Below are positions 8,499 through 17,067 of a stretch of 64,000 bases of DNA, one piece after another. Position 1 is the first letter of the stretch, and every line of letters begins with the position of its first letter. The notes beneath the pieces are model-generated. The model saw only the letters and a program-made list of their open reading frames with translations, was not told where the DNA came from and made no database searches. The position numbers and the translations under genes are program-made. The DNA lies in assembly GCA_900469965.1 (NCBI GenBank), contig UBZP01000007.1:62001-126000 (forward strand), read 5' to 3'. Source of the DNA: Hyphomicrobiales bacterium. Lineage in GTDB: Bacteria; Pseudomonadota; Alphaproteobacteria; Rhizobiales; Rhizobiaceae.

Positions 8499-9512
8499 AT
8501 GCTCAATTTCGATAGGGATCGCTTTATAAAGATCCAAAGCGGCGCGGTTGCAATCGGCAAGGACATGCGTGTTCTGATGCGGGACCTGCTGAAGGGCGGT
8601 CTCGAACGCATCTTCTTCATGGGGACCGGCGGTGTGCAGTTCCTGACGCAGCCGGCCATCGAGTTCGCTCGAAATGCGACGCTCTTTCCGGTGTCGGCGG
8701 CCTATTCTGCGCAGGTTGTTCTGGAGCCGCCGGCCGGACTGAACGAGAAGGCACTCGTCATCCTACCTTCGCTTTCGGGCACCACAAAAGAAAGCGTGCA
8801 GCTTTTGTCCTTTCTCAAGGCGCGCGGCGTGAAGACCCTCTCGCTCACCGGCCACAGGGATACGCCCCTCGGGCGCGATTGCGACTACAACTTCACCAAC
8901 TTCGCAGAAGACGATACGTCGTCGGAATCGTTCTACCTCCAGACATTGCTGCTTGTTCTCGCATTGCTTGCCGAACGCGGCGAGTATTCTGATTTCGATT
9001 CGACTGTGGCTGAACTCGAGTTGCTGCCGGAGCTCCTCGTTTCAGTGAAGGAAAGCTATGAGGCCGAAGCGGCGGCCCTTGCCAGGGAAATCAAGGACGA
9101 AACCTACCACATCTTCACGGGTGCTGGTTCCGTCTGGCCGGAGGCGCACTATTACGGCATGTGCATCCTGGAAGAGATGCAGTGGATCCGCACGCGTCCA
9201 GTTCAGGCATCCGACTTTTTCCACGGCACGCTGGAACTGGTCGAGCCGGGTGTCAGCCTCTTCATCTTCAAGGGCGAGGATGCCTTCCGGCCGCTTACGG
9301 ATCGTGTGGAGTCCTTCGCCAAGCGCTACACCGACAAGGTGCGCGTCCTGGATGCGGCCTCCGCCGACCTTCCAGGCATTTCCGCCAGAACGCGCAGCTT
9401 CATCTCGCCCGTGATCCTGGCGACAATGCTTGAGCGGCTGAGCGCGCATCTGGAGGTCCTGCGTGATCACCCGCTCACGACCCGCCGCTACTATAAGCGT
9501 GTTGAATATTAG
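8499..9512 (+). CDS. FrlB-like SIS-domain sugar-phosphate amine deglycase
   Basis: A 337-residue cytosolic protein of two SIS (sugar isomerase) domains (about 30-155 and 190-325). It resembles FrlB, which hydrolyses fructoselysine 6-phosphate to glucose 6-phosphate and lysine. Matching features are the phosphosugar-binding Ser/Thr loop (LPSLSGTTKES), the second-domain EAHYYGMCILEEMQW segment and the catalytic-region motif DFFHGTLELVEPG. The assignment is strengthened by FrlC-like and FrlD-like genes in the same operon. It is the first gene after the operator. A glucosamine-6-phosphate deaminase-like or AgaS-like role is possible, but the gene neighbourhood argues for an Amadori-type substrate. 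Confidence 0.82.
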   Translation: MLNFDRDRFIKIQSGAVAIGKDMRVLMRDLLKGGLERIFFMGTGGVQFLTQPAIEFARNATLFPVSAAYSAQVVLEPPAGLNEKALVILPSLSGTTKESVQLLSFLKARGVKTLSLTGHRDTPLGRDCDYNFTNFAEDDTSSESFYLQTLLLVLALLAERGEYSDFDSTVAELELLPELLVSVKESYEAEAAALAREIKDETYHIFTGAGSVWPEAHYYGMCILEEMQWIRTRPVQASDFFHGTLELVEPGVSLFIFKGEDAFRPLTDRVESFAKRYTDKVRVLDAASADLPGISARTRSFISPVILATMLERLSAHLEVLRDHPLTTRRYYKRVEY

Positions 9513-9520
9513 GGTTTTTC

Positions 9521-9544
9521 CGGTCCGGCAGTGATGCCGGGCCG
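9521..9544 (+). promoter_or_regulatory. Intercistronic stem-loop between deglycase and binding-protein genes
   Basis: A 10-bp stem (CGGTCCGGCA with TGCCGGGCCG, one G-T pair) with a GTGA loop, located 8 bases after the deglycase stop. Such structures often shield an upstream mRNA or give partial termination so that a binding-protein gene is expressed at its own level. Confidence 0.55.
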
Positions 9545-9593
9545 ATCCATCCGTGCATGCCTGACAGAAAAAACAACAGAGAGGAACTGCGAA

Positions 9594-10919
9594 ATGAAAG
9601 GCAATACGTTTTCACGCACGAGCAACCTAGCGGCGCTTGCTGCCGCCACCCTCGTCAGCGCCGGCGTCAGTGCTGCGGGTGCTGCCGACCCGGCCGTGGC
9701 CGATCCGAACGCGGCTATCGACTATTCCGGGACAGTTAGCGTACTGACGAAATTTGGCCTGCAGCAGCTTTCTCCTTTCTTCGTCAACGCCGCCAAAGCA
9801 TATGAAAAGCTTCATCCGGACGTGACGGTCGAGCTCATCCAGGAAAGCGACGACAGTGTGAAAGGCAAGACCAAGGCGCTCGTTGCGTCCAATTCGTTGC
9901 CTGATGTCTATTTTACTTGGACCGGCAGTTGGGGTGAGAATTTCGTGCGCGGCAAGCGCGCTGTCGATCTGACCCCTGTCATCGGGCCAGATACGCAATG
10001 GGGTAAAACGCTAGCGGCCGCCGCAGTTTCCGCCTTCCAGTACAATGACAAGCTCTATGGCATTCCGCTTTACCTTGATGCCAAATTCATGGGCTACAAC
10101 CGGCGCCTATTCGAAAAGGCGGGGATTGGGGAGCCTGCGACTTTCGAGGACCTGCTGGCCGCCTGTGCGGCCCTCAAGAAGTCGGGCATAACGCCGGTAT
10201 CTTTCGGCAACAAGGAAGGCTGGCCGGGCGTGCACTATGCCGGACAGCTTCTTGCCTACAACGTCTCGCAGGCAACGCTCGAGAAGGATTTCGTGCCGGC
10301 GACGGCCGAGTTTGCCGATCCCGGCTATGTCGCAAGCCTCCAGCAGTTCAAGCAACTGGTCGATGAATGCTCTGACGGAGCGGGGACGAACGGGGCTTCC
10401 TATGCTTCGGCCCTGCAGCAATTTAGCAACGGCAAATCCGCCATGTATTACCAGGAGATCATCGAATTCGACCAGGCGACGGCCGAAGGCGCGCTGAAGC
10501 CTGCGGACTTCGGCTTCTTCAAGCTGCCCGCGCCGAAGGATGCCAAGGGAGATATCAAGGCCATCGAAGGGGCACCGGAAGGTTACATGATCAATGCGGC
10601 CTCGGAGAACATTCCGCTTGCGATCGACTTCATGCGTTTCGTCACCTCTGCAGAGAACGGCAAGGTTCTGTCGGCGCCGCCTTATGGCCAGCCCAGCGCG
10701 ACCGTCGGCGGCTACTCTGCAGACACCATGAACCCGGCTGTTGTCGAAGGCCTGAAAGTCATCGCCGATTCCTCCTATCTCATGCCCTGGCTGGACACCG
10801 CAAACCCGCCGCGCGTGGCGGCTGCCTGGCTATCAGGTCTGCAGGCATTGATCGGAGGCACGCTAAGCCCGGAAGAGGTCATGCAACGTGTCAAGGAAGC
10901 GGCGGCTTCGTCAAAGTAG
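9594..10919 (+). CDS. ABC importer substrate-binding protein (family 1)
   Basis: A 441-residue periplasmic binding protein of the CUT1/extracellular-solute family 1. An N-terminal signal peptide is visible (basic start, then LAALAAATLVSAG, cleavage near AGA/ADP at about residue 31). The mature part shows family features such as LPDVYFTWTGSW, IPLYLDAKFMGYN and AIDFMRFVTS. The ATG at 9594 follows a GAGGAACTGC ribosome site. It is encoded directly before two permease genes. The ligand is presumably a glycated amino acid or similar sugar-amine conjugate, as inferred from the enzymes encoded downstream. Confidence 0.88.
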   Translation: MKGNTFSRTSNLAALAAATLVSAGVSAAGAADPAVADPNAAIDYSGTVSVLTKFGLQQLSPFFVNAAKAYEKLHPDVTVELIQESDDSVKGKTKALVASNSLPDVYFTWTGSWGENFVRGKRAVDLTPVIGPDTQWGKTLAAAAVSAFQYNDKLYGIPLYLDAKFMGYNRRLFEKAGIGEPATFEDLLAACAALKKSGITPVSFGNKEGWPGVHYAGQLLAYNVSQATLEKDFVPATAEFADPGYVASLQQFKQLVDECSDGAGTNGASYASALQQFSNGKSAMYYQEIIEFDQATAEGALKPADFGFFKLPAPKDAKGDIKAIEGAPEGYMINAASENIPLAIDFMRFVTSAENGKVLSAPPYGQPSATVGGYSADTMNPAVVEGLKVIADSSYLMPWLDTANPPRVAAAWLSGLQALIGGTLSPEEVMQRVKEAAASSK

Positions 10920-10932
10920 AAATAGGCCTGCG

Positions 10933-11898
10933 ATGACTGTCATGAAGCATGAGCAAACCGGTGAAGTCGACAGGATCGGCTTCACCGGCCCGAGCCGGGC
11001 TGAGAGAGACGGGCCCGGCCCGGCCACCGCGATCCTGTCGTTTCGCTGGATCCTGGTCGCCTTCGTCCTGATTCTCTGGTTCGTCTACTACCCGATCGTT
11101 GACAACTTCGTGGTCAGCACGAAGGAGCAGGACATCTTCACCGGCGAGACGGCTTTTGTCGGACTGGACAACTACCGCCGGCTACAAGCCGATCCGGTAG
11201 TCCGGACCGCCCTTGTCAATAACACGCTCTATGCCCTCATCTCCGTCATCTTCCAGGTTCTCGCGGCCTTCGTCCTTGCGGCCCTGATCGAGGGGCTGAG
11301 CCAGGAGAGATGGCGCCGTTTCTGGCGGGCGGTGTACTTCGTACCATCGGCTATCTCGATCACCGTCGCGGGCCTGCTCTTTTATTTCATCTATCAGCCC
11401 GACATTGGTCTTCTGGACGCAGCACTGACCCTTATGGGACTCGATGGCTGGTCGCGCGCCTGGCTGGGGGAGGAAGAGACCGCAATCTACGCCATTGTTG
11501 CCATGAGCCAGTGGCAGGGCTTCGGCTATTCCACTCTCTTGTTCGCCATCGCGATCCAGAAAATACCGCGTGAACTCTACGACGCGGCCATCATGGATGG
11601 CGCAGGGACCTGGCGGCGCCTGTGGAACATCACGTTTCCGCTCACCCGCGAAATGACCGGACTGATGGTGATCGTCACGATTACCGGCGCCTTCCAGGTG
11701 TTCAACGAGGTCATGGTGATGACGGGCGGCGGGCCGAACAACAGCAGCCAGGTGTTGGGTACATGGCTGTACCAGCAGGGCTTTATCGAAAACGACTTCG
11801 GCTATGGCGCCGCCATCGCTTCGGTCATCTTCGTCATTACCCTCCTGACGGGCTTCGCGCAGCTCTGGTACACGAAGAAGAGGAGGGTCGAGCTGTGA
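10933..11898 (+). CDS. ABC importer permease 1 (MalF type)
   Basis: A 321-residue inner-membrane permease with six predicted membrane segments after a polar N-terminal tail of about 35 residues. The EAA loop that docks the ATPase is visible as LYDAAIMDGAGTWRRLWNITFP (near residue 218). It is the MalF-like partner of the next gene. The start at 10933 is 14 bases after the binding-protein stop. The stop overlaps the GTG start of permease 2. Confidence 0.9.
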   Translation: MTVMKHEQTGEVDRIGFTGPSRAERDGPGPATAILSFRWILVAFVLILWFVYYPIVDNFVVSTKEQDIFTGETAFVGLDNYRRLQADPVVRTALVNNTLYALISVIFQVLAAFVLAALIEGLSQERWRRFWRAVYFVPSAISITVAGLLFYFIYQPDIGLLDAALTLMGLDGWSRAWLGEEETAIYAIVAMSQWQGFGYSTLLFAIAIQKIPRELYDAAIMDGAGTWRRLWNITFPLTREMTGLMVIVTITGAFQVFNEVMVMTGGGPNNSSQVLGTWLYQQGFIENDFGYGAAIASVIFVITLLTGFAQLWYTKKRRVEL

Positions 11899-12755
11899 GC
11901 GTACCCCGTCAATCGCGCGAAATGGATCGCCCAGACTTCCTCGCCGTACTGGCAAAAGTCTGCCTCGTCACCTTCCTGTCCAGTCTTGGCATAGTCGTTA
12001 TCTATCCGCTTATCTGGATGGCGTTGAGCGGCTTCAAGTCGAATGGCGAGATCTTCGGAAATCCGTTCGCCCTGCCGAGCGGCTTGAGCCTGGAAAACTA
12101 TGTCGCGGCCTGGAACCAGGGCATTCGGAACTACATCGCAACCAGCATCATCGTGACGTTGGGATCGGCAGCCTGTACCGTGCTGACCAGCGCCTGGACC
12201 GCCTACGGCCTGACCAGATCGAAGCTGCCCGGCAAACCGTTCTTCGTCGGCATCGTGCTCGGGGGGCTGATGCTGAGCCCGACGGTCGCAGTCATTCCGC
12301 TTGTGCGGATGATGCAGGACTTGGGCCTCTACAATACCTACTGGGCACTGATCATCCTCTATACCGCCTTCCGCATCCCCTTCACGACCTTCCTCATCCG
12401 CGCCTACATGCTGGGACTGCCGCGTGATCTCGACGAAGCCGCCATCATGGACGGGGCCAGCGAGGGTCAGATCTTCTGGAAAGTGACATTGCCGCTGTGC
12501 AAGCCGATCCTGGTGTCGTGTGCCATCCTGCACGTGCTCTTCGCCTGGAACGAATACCTCTTCGCAATGATCTTCACCAGCGGTGCCAGTTTGCAGACGC
12601 TGCCGGTTGGCCTGACCTCGATCATGGCGAAGCACGGTACAAACTATGCCGTCGTCTTCGCGGCCATGACGCTCTCGGCGCTTCCCATCGTGATCACCTT
12701 CTTCGCAGCCCAGCGCTTTTTCATTCGCGGGCTTGCCGAAGGCATCGGAAAATAA
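11895..12755 (+). CDS. ABC importer permease 2 (MalG type)
   Basis: A 286-residue inner-membrane permease with six hydrophobic segments and an EAA loop (LDEAAIMDGASEGQIFWKVTLP, near residue 180). The GTG start at 11895 overlaps the preceding stop (GTGA); an in-frame ATG at 11922 is an alternative but leaves an odd gap. It forms the transmembrane pore with permease 1. The ATPase of this importer lies at the end of the operon (15923). Confidence 0.9.
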   Translation: MSVPRQSREMDRPDFLAVLAKVCLVTFLSSLGIVVIYPLIWMALSGFKSNGEIFGNPFALPSGLSLENYVAAWNQGIRNYIATSIIVTLGSAACTVLTSAWTAYGLTRSKLPGKPFFVGIVLGGLMLSPTVAVIPLVRMMQDLGLYNTYWALIILYTAFRIPFTTFLIRAYMLGLPRDLDEAAIMDGASEGQIFWKVTLPLCKPILVSCAILHVLFAWNEYLFAMIFTSGASLQTLPVGLTSIMAKHGTNYAVVFAAMTLSALPIVITFFAAQRFFIRGLAEGIGK

Positions 12756-12768
12756 GGCGGATTTCAAA

Positions 12769-13611
12769 TTGGAACGCAACCAGATCATCGGCGCGAACTT
12801 TTCTTTCCAGCATCATTCGTTTCGCTGGACTGCAGAAAATCTCCGCGCCCTGGGTTTCGACCGGATGGAACTATGGGGTATTGCGCCACATCTGGACCTC
12901 TTCCACGACAGTTGCGGGCGGCTGGCCGAGGTAAAGTCGATCCTTGGCGACAATGGCTTGACCGTCCGGTGCTTTACGCCCGAGCAGGTCCTCTATCCCG
13001 TCAATATCGCCTCCGGCGACGGCGCCTATCGCCAAGCGAGTGTGGAGCGGTTCATGCGCGCGGCCGATCTTTGCGCGGAACTCGGGGCGCCCTACCTCTT
13101 CCTGACGCCAGGCCGGGGTTTCGAGTGTGAGAGCCGCGAAACCGCCTGGACGCATTCGGTGGAATCGGTCAACCGGATTACCGCGCATGCGAGATCTCTT
13201 GGCGTGTGCTGCTTGCTTGAGCCTCTTCAGCGCGTCGAAAGCAATATTGTCAACACTGCGAGCGAACTTCGAACCTTCTGGCGTTCGCTTGATGGGGACG
13301 ACATCGACGTTGTTCTCGATGTGGTGGCCATGGCCACAGCCGGCGACAGCATCGCCGAATATTTCGAGCACTTCGGAGCGCGCATCGCACACGTCCATAT
13401 CGCCGATGGAACGCCGGCCGGGCATTTCGCCTGGGGGGATGGCAATCTGCCGCTTCATGACCACATCGCTGCGCTGCGTGCGCATGGCTTTGCGGGCACC
13501 CTTACTTTCGAGCTCTTTGGCAACGGCTCCTATGCCGTCGATCCCGTTTCCGCCTGGCGGCGTTGCCTGGCCGCCATCACCCCCCTTCTCCACCAAGCGG
13601 ATGAAGCATGA
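12769..13611 (+). CDS. FrlC-like sugar 3-epimerase (TIM barrel)
   Basis: A 280-residue xylose-isomerase-like TIM-barrel protein. It tracks E. coli FrlC (fructoselysine/psicoselysine 3-epimerase) in order and motif: MELWGIAPHL near the N-terminus, FTPEQVLYPVNIASGD, CLLEPLQRVESNIV (metal-binding Glu), DVVAMA, AHVHIADGTPAGHFAWGDG (metal-binding His/Asp) and TFELFG. The TTG start at 12769 is chosen because an AAGGCGG ribosome site sits 8 bases upstream and the homologous region begins there; no ATG is available. The gene follows permease 2 by 13 bases and overlaps the kinase gene by ATGA. Confidence 0.82.
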   Translation: MERNQIIGANFSFQHHSFRWTAENLRALGFDRMELWGIAPHLDLFHDSCGRLAEVKSILGDNGLTVRCFTPEQVLYPVNIASGDGAYRQASVERFMRAADLCAELGAPYLFLTPGRGFECESRETAWTHSVESVNRITAHARSLGVCCLLEPLQRVESNIVNTASELRTFWRSLDGDDIDVVLDVVAMATAGDSIAEYFEHFGARIAHVHIADGTPAGHFAWGDGNLPLHDHIAALRAHGFAGTLTFELFGNGSYAVDPVSAWRRCLAAITPLLHQADEA

Positions 13612-14477
13612 CGAAAGCAAATCCACAGCTGATCGCCGTTGGCGACAATTGCCTTGATGCCTATCTTACCAAGGGTTTTGTGACGGTCGGCGGCAATGCC
13701 CTGAATGTTGCCGTGCAATGGCGGCGGCGAGGCCTGAATGCGCGTTATTTCGGGGCGTTGGGCCCGGATGCAGAGGCCGATATCATGCTCGCTGCAATCC
13801 GGGAGGCGGGTCTCGACGGTAGCGATATCGAAATTCGTCCCGGTGCCTCGGCAGTGACACTGCTTGTCGATGATGCGGGTGAGCGGCGTTTCCTCCTGGA
13901 ATCTCTCGGTGTGGGCGAGGCGTATATTCCGAGCGCCGAACGCTACGAAGCACTCCGACAGGCCGATTGGGTTCATCTAGGAACCAATTCCAATCAGGAA
14001 CTCGTTCGTCGCCTCGTCGCCGACGGCGTACCCTTCAGTATTGACGTCTCCACGCGCCATTTCGACCTCTCGCTGGACGGCGTGCCGCTGGTATTCGCTT
14101 CCGGCCCGGATCGGCCCGACGACCCGGTCGAGCCGCTGATTGCGCATTTCGCGCAGGCAGGGGCGCGCCGGGCCGTGATCACCTGCGGCAAGCGCGGCTC
14201 CTTCTATGCCGAGGCGAACACGGTCGTCATGGCGGGTTCGATGCCGGTCCCCGTTGTCGATACCTGTGGGGCCGGAGATAGCTTCATTGCGACGTTCATC
14301 ATGTCGCGCTTCTTCGAGGGTTTGTCCGAGCAAGCCGCTCTTGACCGCTCCGCACTAAGGGCATCGGAGACCTGCACTCATCTCGGCGGGTTTCCGCAGC
14401 CCATCCGGTCGATTCCGGGGTGGCTGCTCGCAAAATATGACAGCGTCATACGGACCACGGATGGGGCAGATAGATGA
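13608..14477 (+). CDS. FrlD-like PfkB sugar kinase
   Basis: A 289-residue PfkB/ribokinase-family kinase most like FrlD, which phosphorylates fructoselysine at C6 before deglycation. The N-terminus AVGDNCLDAYLTKGFVTVGG matches the FrlD-type GDNCVD start, where substrate binds. Near the C-terminus VVDTCGAGDSFIATF carries the anion hole and catalytic Asp (GAGD). It is coupled to both neighbours by ATGA overlaps. With the FrlB-like and FrlC-like enzymes it completes a kinase-epimerase-deglycase set. Confidence 0.85.
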   Translation: MTKANPQLIAVGDNCLDAYLTKGFVTVGGNALNVAVQWRRRGLNARYFGALGPDAEADIMLAAIREAGLDGSDIEIRPGASAVTLLVDDAGERRFLLESLGVGEAYIPSAERYEALRQADWVHLGTNSNQELVRRLVADGVPFSIDVSTRHFDLSLDGVPLVFASGPDRPDDPVEPLIAHFAQAGARRAVITCGKRGSFYAEANTVVMAGSMPVPVVDTCGAGDSFIATFIMSRFFEGLSEQAALDRSALRASETCTHLGGFPQPIRSIPGWLLAKYDSVIRTTDGADR

Positions 14478-15877
14478 GGACCATAACATTGAGGCCACCG
14501 GTTGCAGCCGCAAGGAAGGATCGTTCCTACTGGCTGCAGAGCATCGAGGCTGAGGCCGCCACCTCGCCTTTGCAGGGGAGTGCGGAATGCGATGTGGCCA
14601 TCGTCGGCGGGGGCTATGCCGGGATGTGGACGGCCCTGCGGATCAAGGAGCACGCACCCGAAACGAGGATCACTGTGCTGGAAGCGGATTTCTGCGGCTC
14701 GGGTGCCTCCGGCCGCAACGGAGGGCAAGTCCACAGCTGGTTTGCAGAAATCGACATGTTGCTCGCGCTCGTCGGCGAAAGCGATGCACTCATGCTCTGT
14801 GAGGCGACCGCCGATGCCATCGAGGAGCTGAGGCACCTGCAGACATCGGGTGCGCTCGACATGGACCTTCGGCTCGACGGCTGGTTGTGGACAGCAAGCT
14901 CGACGGCCCAGGAAGGCGCCTGGGGGGCGGCCTACAACCTCTGTCGCGCGCTGGGCAAGGAACGTTTCCGCCTGCTTCAGCGCGGCGACATCCTGCGGCG
15001 TACCGGTTCGGGCGTATCGTATGCCGGGATTGTCGAGGATCGCGCGGGCACGGTTCAGCCGGCAAAACTCGCCCTGGGTCTGAGGCGGCTGGCGCTTGAA
15101 AAAGGCGTCACCATTCACGAGAACAGCCCGGTGCTGGAAATCGCACCCGGTCCGCGTCCACACCTTCGCACAGCTGGCGGTACGCTTTGCGCCAGCAAGG
15201 TGGTTCTCGCCGCCAATGCCTGGCTATCGGCCATACCCGAGTTGCATTCCTATCTCTACGTGGTCAGTAGCCAAGTTGTTGCGACAGCGCCCGCCCCGGA
15301 GCTTCTCGAGCGTATTCGCTGGACGGATGGTGCTTCGATCTGCGATGCCCAGCATCATGTCCTCTATTATCAACGAACGCCGGGGGGCGAGGTGATCTTC
15401 GGGCGCGGCACAGGCGGCATCGCCTTCGGCGACCGGATCGACGGGCGTTTTAATCGTGACAGCGGCAAGGGAGCGGACAACATTCGCGAGATGCACCGGG
15501 TCTATCCCGAGCTAAAGGATGTTCCGGTGCTCTATGATTGGAGCGGACCGATCGACTGCACCGCGCAGCACCTACCAGTGTTCGACCATCTCAGGGACCA
15601 CCCGAACATCTTCTATGCAGTGGGTTTCAACGGTACCGGCATTGCGCAGGCACCGGTGGCCGGCCGGATCATGGCAAGTCTTGTTCTTGGTTATGATGAT
15701 GTGTGGAGCCGATGTGGACTCGTCGGCATCAACAAGAGAACGCGCTTGCCGCCAGAGCCTTTGCGTTACCTGGGCGCCCGCGTCGTGCGACGCGCTATTC
15801 GCCGAAAAAATGATCTTGAAATTCTCAACCGGAAGCCAGGCCGGCTAACGCGCTTTCTGGCAGGCCTTGCGCCATGA
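14474..15877 (+). CDS. FAD-dependent amine/amino-acid oxidoreductase (DadA/PuuB-like)
   Basis: A 467-residue DAO-family flavoprotein. The dinucleotide-binding motif VAIVGGGYAGMWTA is at about residues 38-51, followed by an acidic end of strand 2 (VLEADFCGSGASGRNGG, the motif of PuuB/OrdL-type oxidases). A C-terminal FAD-contact region reads YAVGFNGTGIAQAPVAG. It is translationally coupled to the FrlD-like kinase. DAO members include amadoriases, sarcosine oxidases and gamma-glutamylputrescine oxidase. Here it could oxidise the C-N bond of a glycated amine or the released amine. E. coli frl has no such gene, so its role is open. The cellular site is probably cytoplasmic, since no signal peptide is seen. 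Confidence 0.85.
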   Translation: MRTITLRPPVAAARKDRSYWLQSIEAEAATSPLQGSAECDVAIVGGGYAGMWTALRIKEHAPETRITVLEADFCGSGASGRNGGQVHSWFAEIDMLLALVGESDALMLCEATADAIEELRHLQTSGALDMDLRLDGWLWTASSTAQEGAWGAAYNLCRALGKERFRLLQRGDILRRTGSGVSYAGIVEDRAGTVQPAKLALGLRRLALEKGVTIHENSPVLEIAPGPRPHLRTAGGTLCASKVVLAANAWLSAIPELHSYLYVVSSQVVATAPAPELLERIRWTDGASICDAQHHVLYYQRTPGGEVIFGRGTGGIAFGDRIDGRFNRDSGKGADNIREMHRVYPELKDVPVLYDWSGPIDCTAQHLPVFDHLRDHPNIFYAVGFNGTGIAQAPVAGRIMASLVLGYDDVWSRCGLVGINKRTRLPPEPLRYLGARVVRRAIRRKNDLEILNRKPGRLTRFLAGLAP

Positions 15878-15922
15878 CGGTAGCCGACAAGCGCGCAAAA
15901 TCAATAAGCGGAGCGAGACACG

Positions 15923-17050
15923 ATGACTGATCTGTCGCTGAGAAACATTCGTAAGGCATACGCCGATCTCGAAGTCCTGCATGGGATTAACCTGGATATC
16001 ATGGCCGGGGAATTCATTGTGTTCGTCGGTCCTTCGGGGTGCGGAAAATCGACCTTGCTACGCTGCATAGCAGGTCTCGAGACCATTACGTCCGGCGATC
16101 TTGTCATCGGCGGCTCGCGGATGAACACGGTAGCGCCATCCAAGCGCGGCATCTCCATGGTATTCCAGTCCTACGCGCTTTATCCTCATATGACTGTCTA
16201 TGAGAACATGTCGTTCGGATTGCGCATCGCGGGCGTATCCAAGGCCGAAATCGACGACCGTGTCAAAAAGGCTGCGGCAATCTTGCAGCTGGACAAGTAC
16301 CTCACGAGGCTACCGAAGGCTCTCTCCGGAGGGCAACGGCAGCGGGTGGCCATCGGAAGAGCGATCGTCCGCGATCCGAAGGTCTTCCTGTTCGACGAGC
16401 CACTCTCCAACCTCGACGCTGCATTGCGCGTGGCAACACGGATCGAGATTGCGAAGTTGAAGCAAAACATGCCGGATGTGACCATGATCTATGTCACGCA
16501 CGACCAGGTCGAAGCGATGACCTTGGCGGATCGCATCGTCGTCTTCAAGGACGGCAAGATCGAGCAGGTCGGGACGCCCATCGATCTCTACAAAAGACCG
16601 GCCAATCTTTTCGTGGCGCAGTTCATCGGCTCACCGGCGATGAACATTCTGCAAGGAAAAGTCGTCAGAAAAACTGGCGAGCTTGTGCACCTCGTGCTGG
16701 ACTGCGGTCTTTCGCTGGGCGTGTCCGCCAAAGGTTCAGCGGTGTCAGTCGGAGAACGGATAAGCATCGGAATTCGACCCGAAAACACGCAGGTCGTGGC
16801 ATCCGGTCATGCCGGACCACTGATGAGTGGCAGGATAGACCTGGTGGAAAATCTCGGCGAAGTTCAGCTGCTCTACGTCGATTTGGGCAGCGCGACCAAC
16901 AAATACATTATCAAGGCACCGGGCGAAAAAGCGTACACAAGAACGGACACGGTGCATTTCACCGCGCAGGCGGGTGACATCCACGTCTTTGATGCCGCCG
17001 GTCTCTGTGTCACTGGTCAGATTGTTGAGACAAGTCCACTTGAGATATAG
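15923..17050 (+). CDS. ABC importer ATPase (MalK/UgpC type)
   Basis: A 375-residue ATP-binding subunit of the CUT1 importer. Walker [10 protein letters not shown] is near residue 39, the signature [10 protein letters not shown] near 133, Walker [14 protein letters not shown] near 153 and the switch His in YVTHDQVEAM. The C-terminal third is the OB-fold TOBE/regulatory domain. It closes the frl-like operon 45 bases after the oxidoreductase stop with a GGAG ribosome site. It energises the permeases encoded at 10933-12755. Confidence 0.93.
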   Translation: MTDLSLRNIRKAYADLEVLHGINLDIMAGEFIVFVGPSGCGKSTLLRCIAGLETITSGDLVIGGSRMNTVAPSKRGISMVFQSYALYPHMTVYENMSFGLRIAGVSKAEIDDRVKKAAAILQLDKYLTRLPKALSGGQRQRVAIGRAIVRDPKVFLFDEPLSNLDAALRVATRIEIAKLKQNMPDVTMIYVTHDQVEAMTLADRIVVFKDGKIEQVGTPIDLYKRPANLFVAQFIGSPAMNILQGKVVRKTGELVHLVLDCGLSLGVSAKGSAVSVGERISIGIRPENTQVVASGHAGPLMSGRIDLVENLGEVQLLYVDLGSATNKYIIKAPGEKAYTRTDTVHFTAQAGDIHVFDAAGLCVTGQIVETSPLEI

Positions 17051-17067
17051 CTTCAAACCATGCCCGT

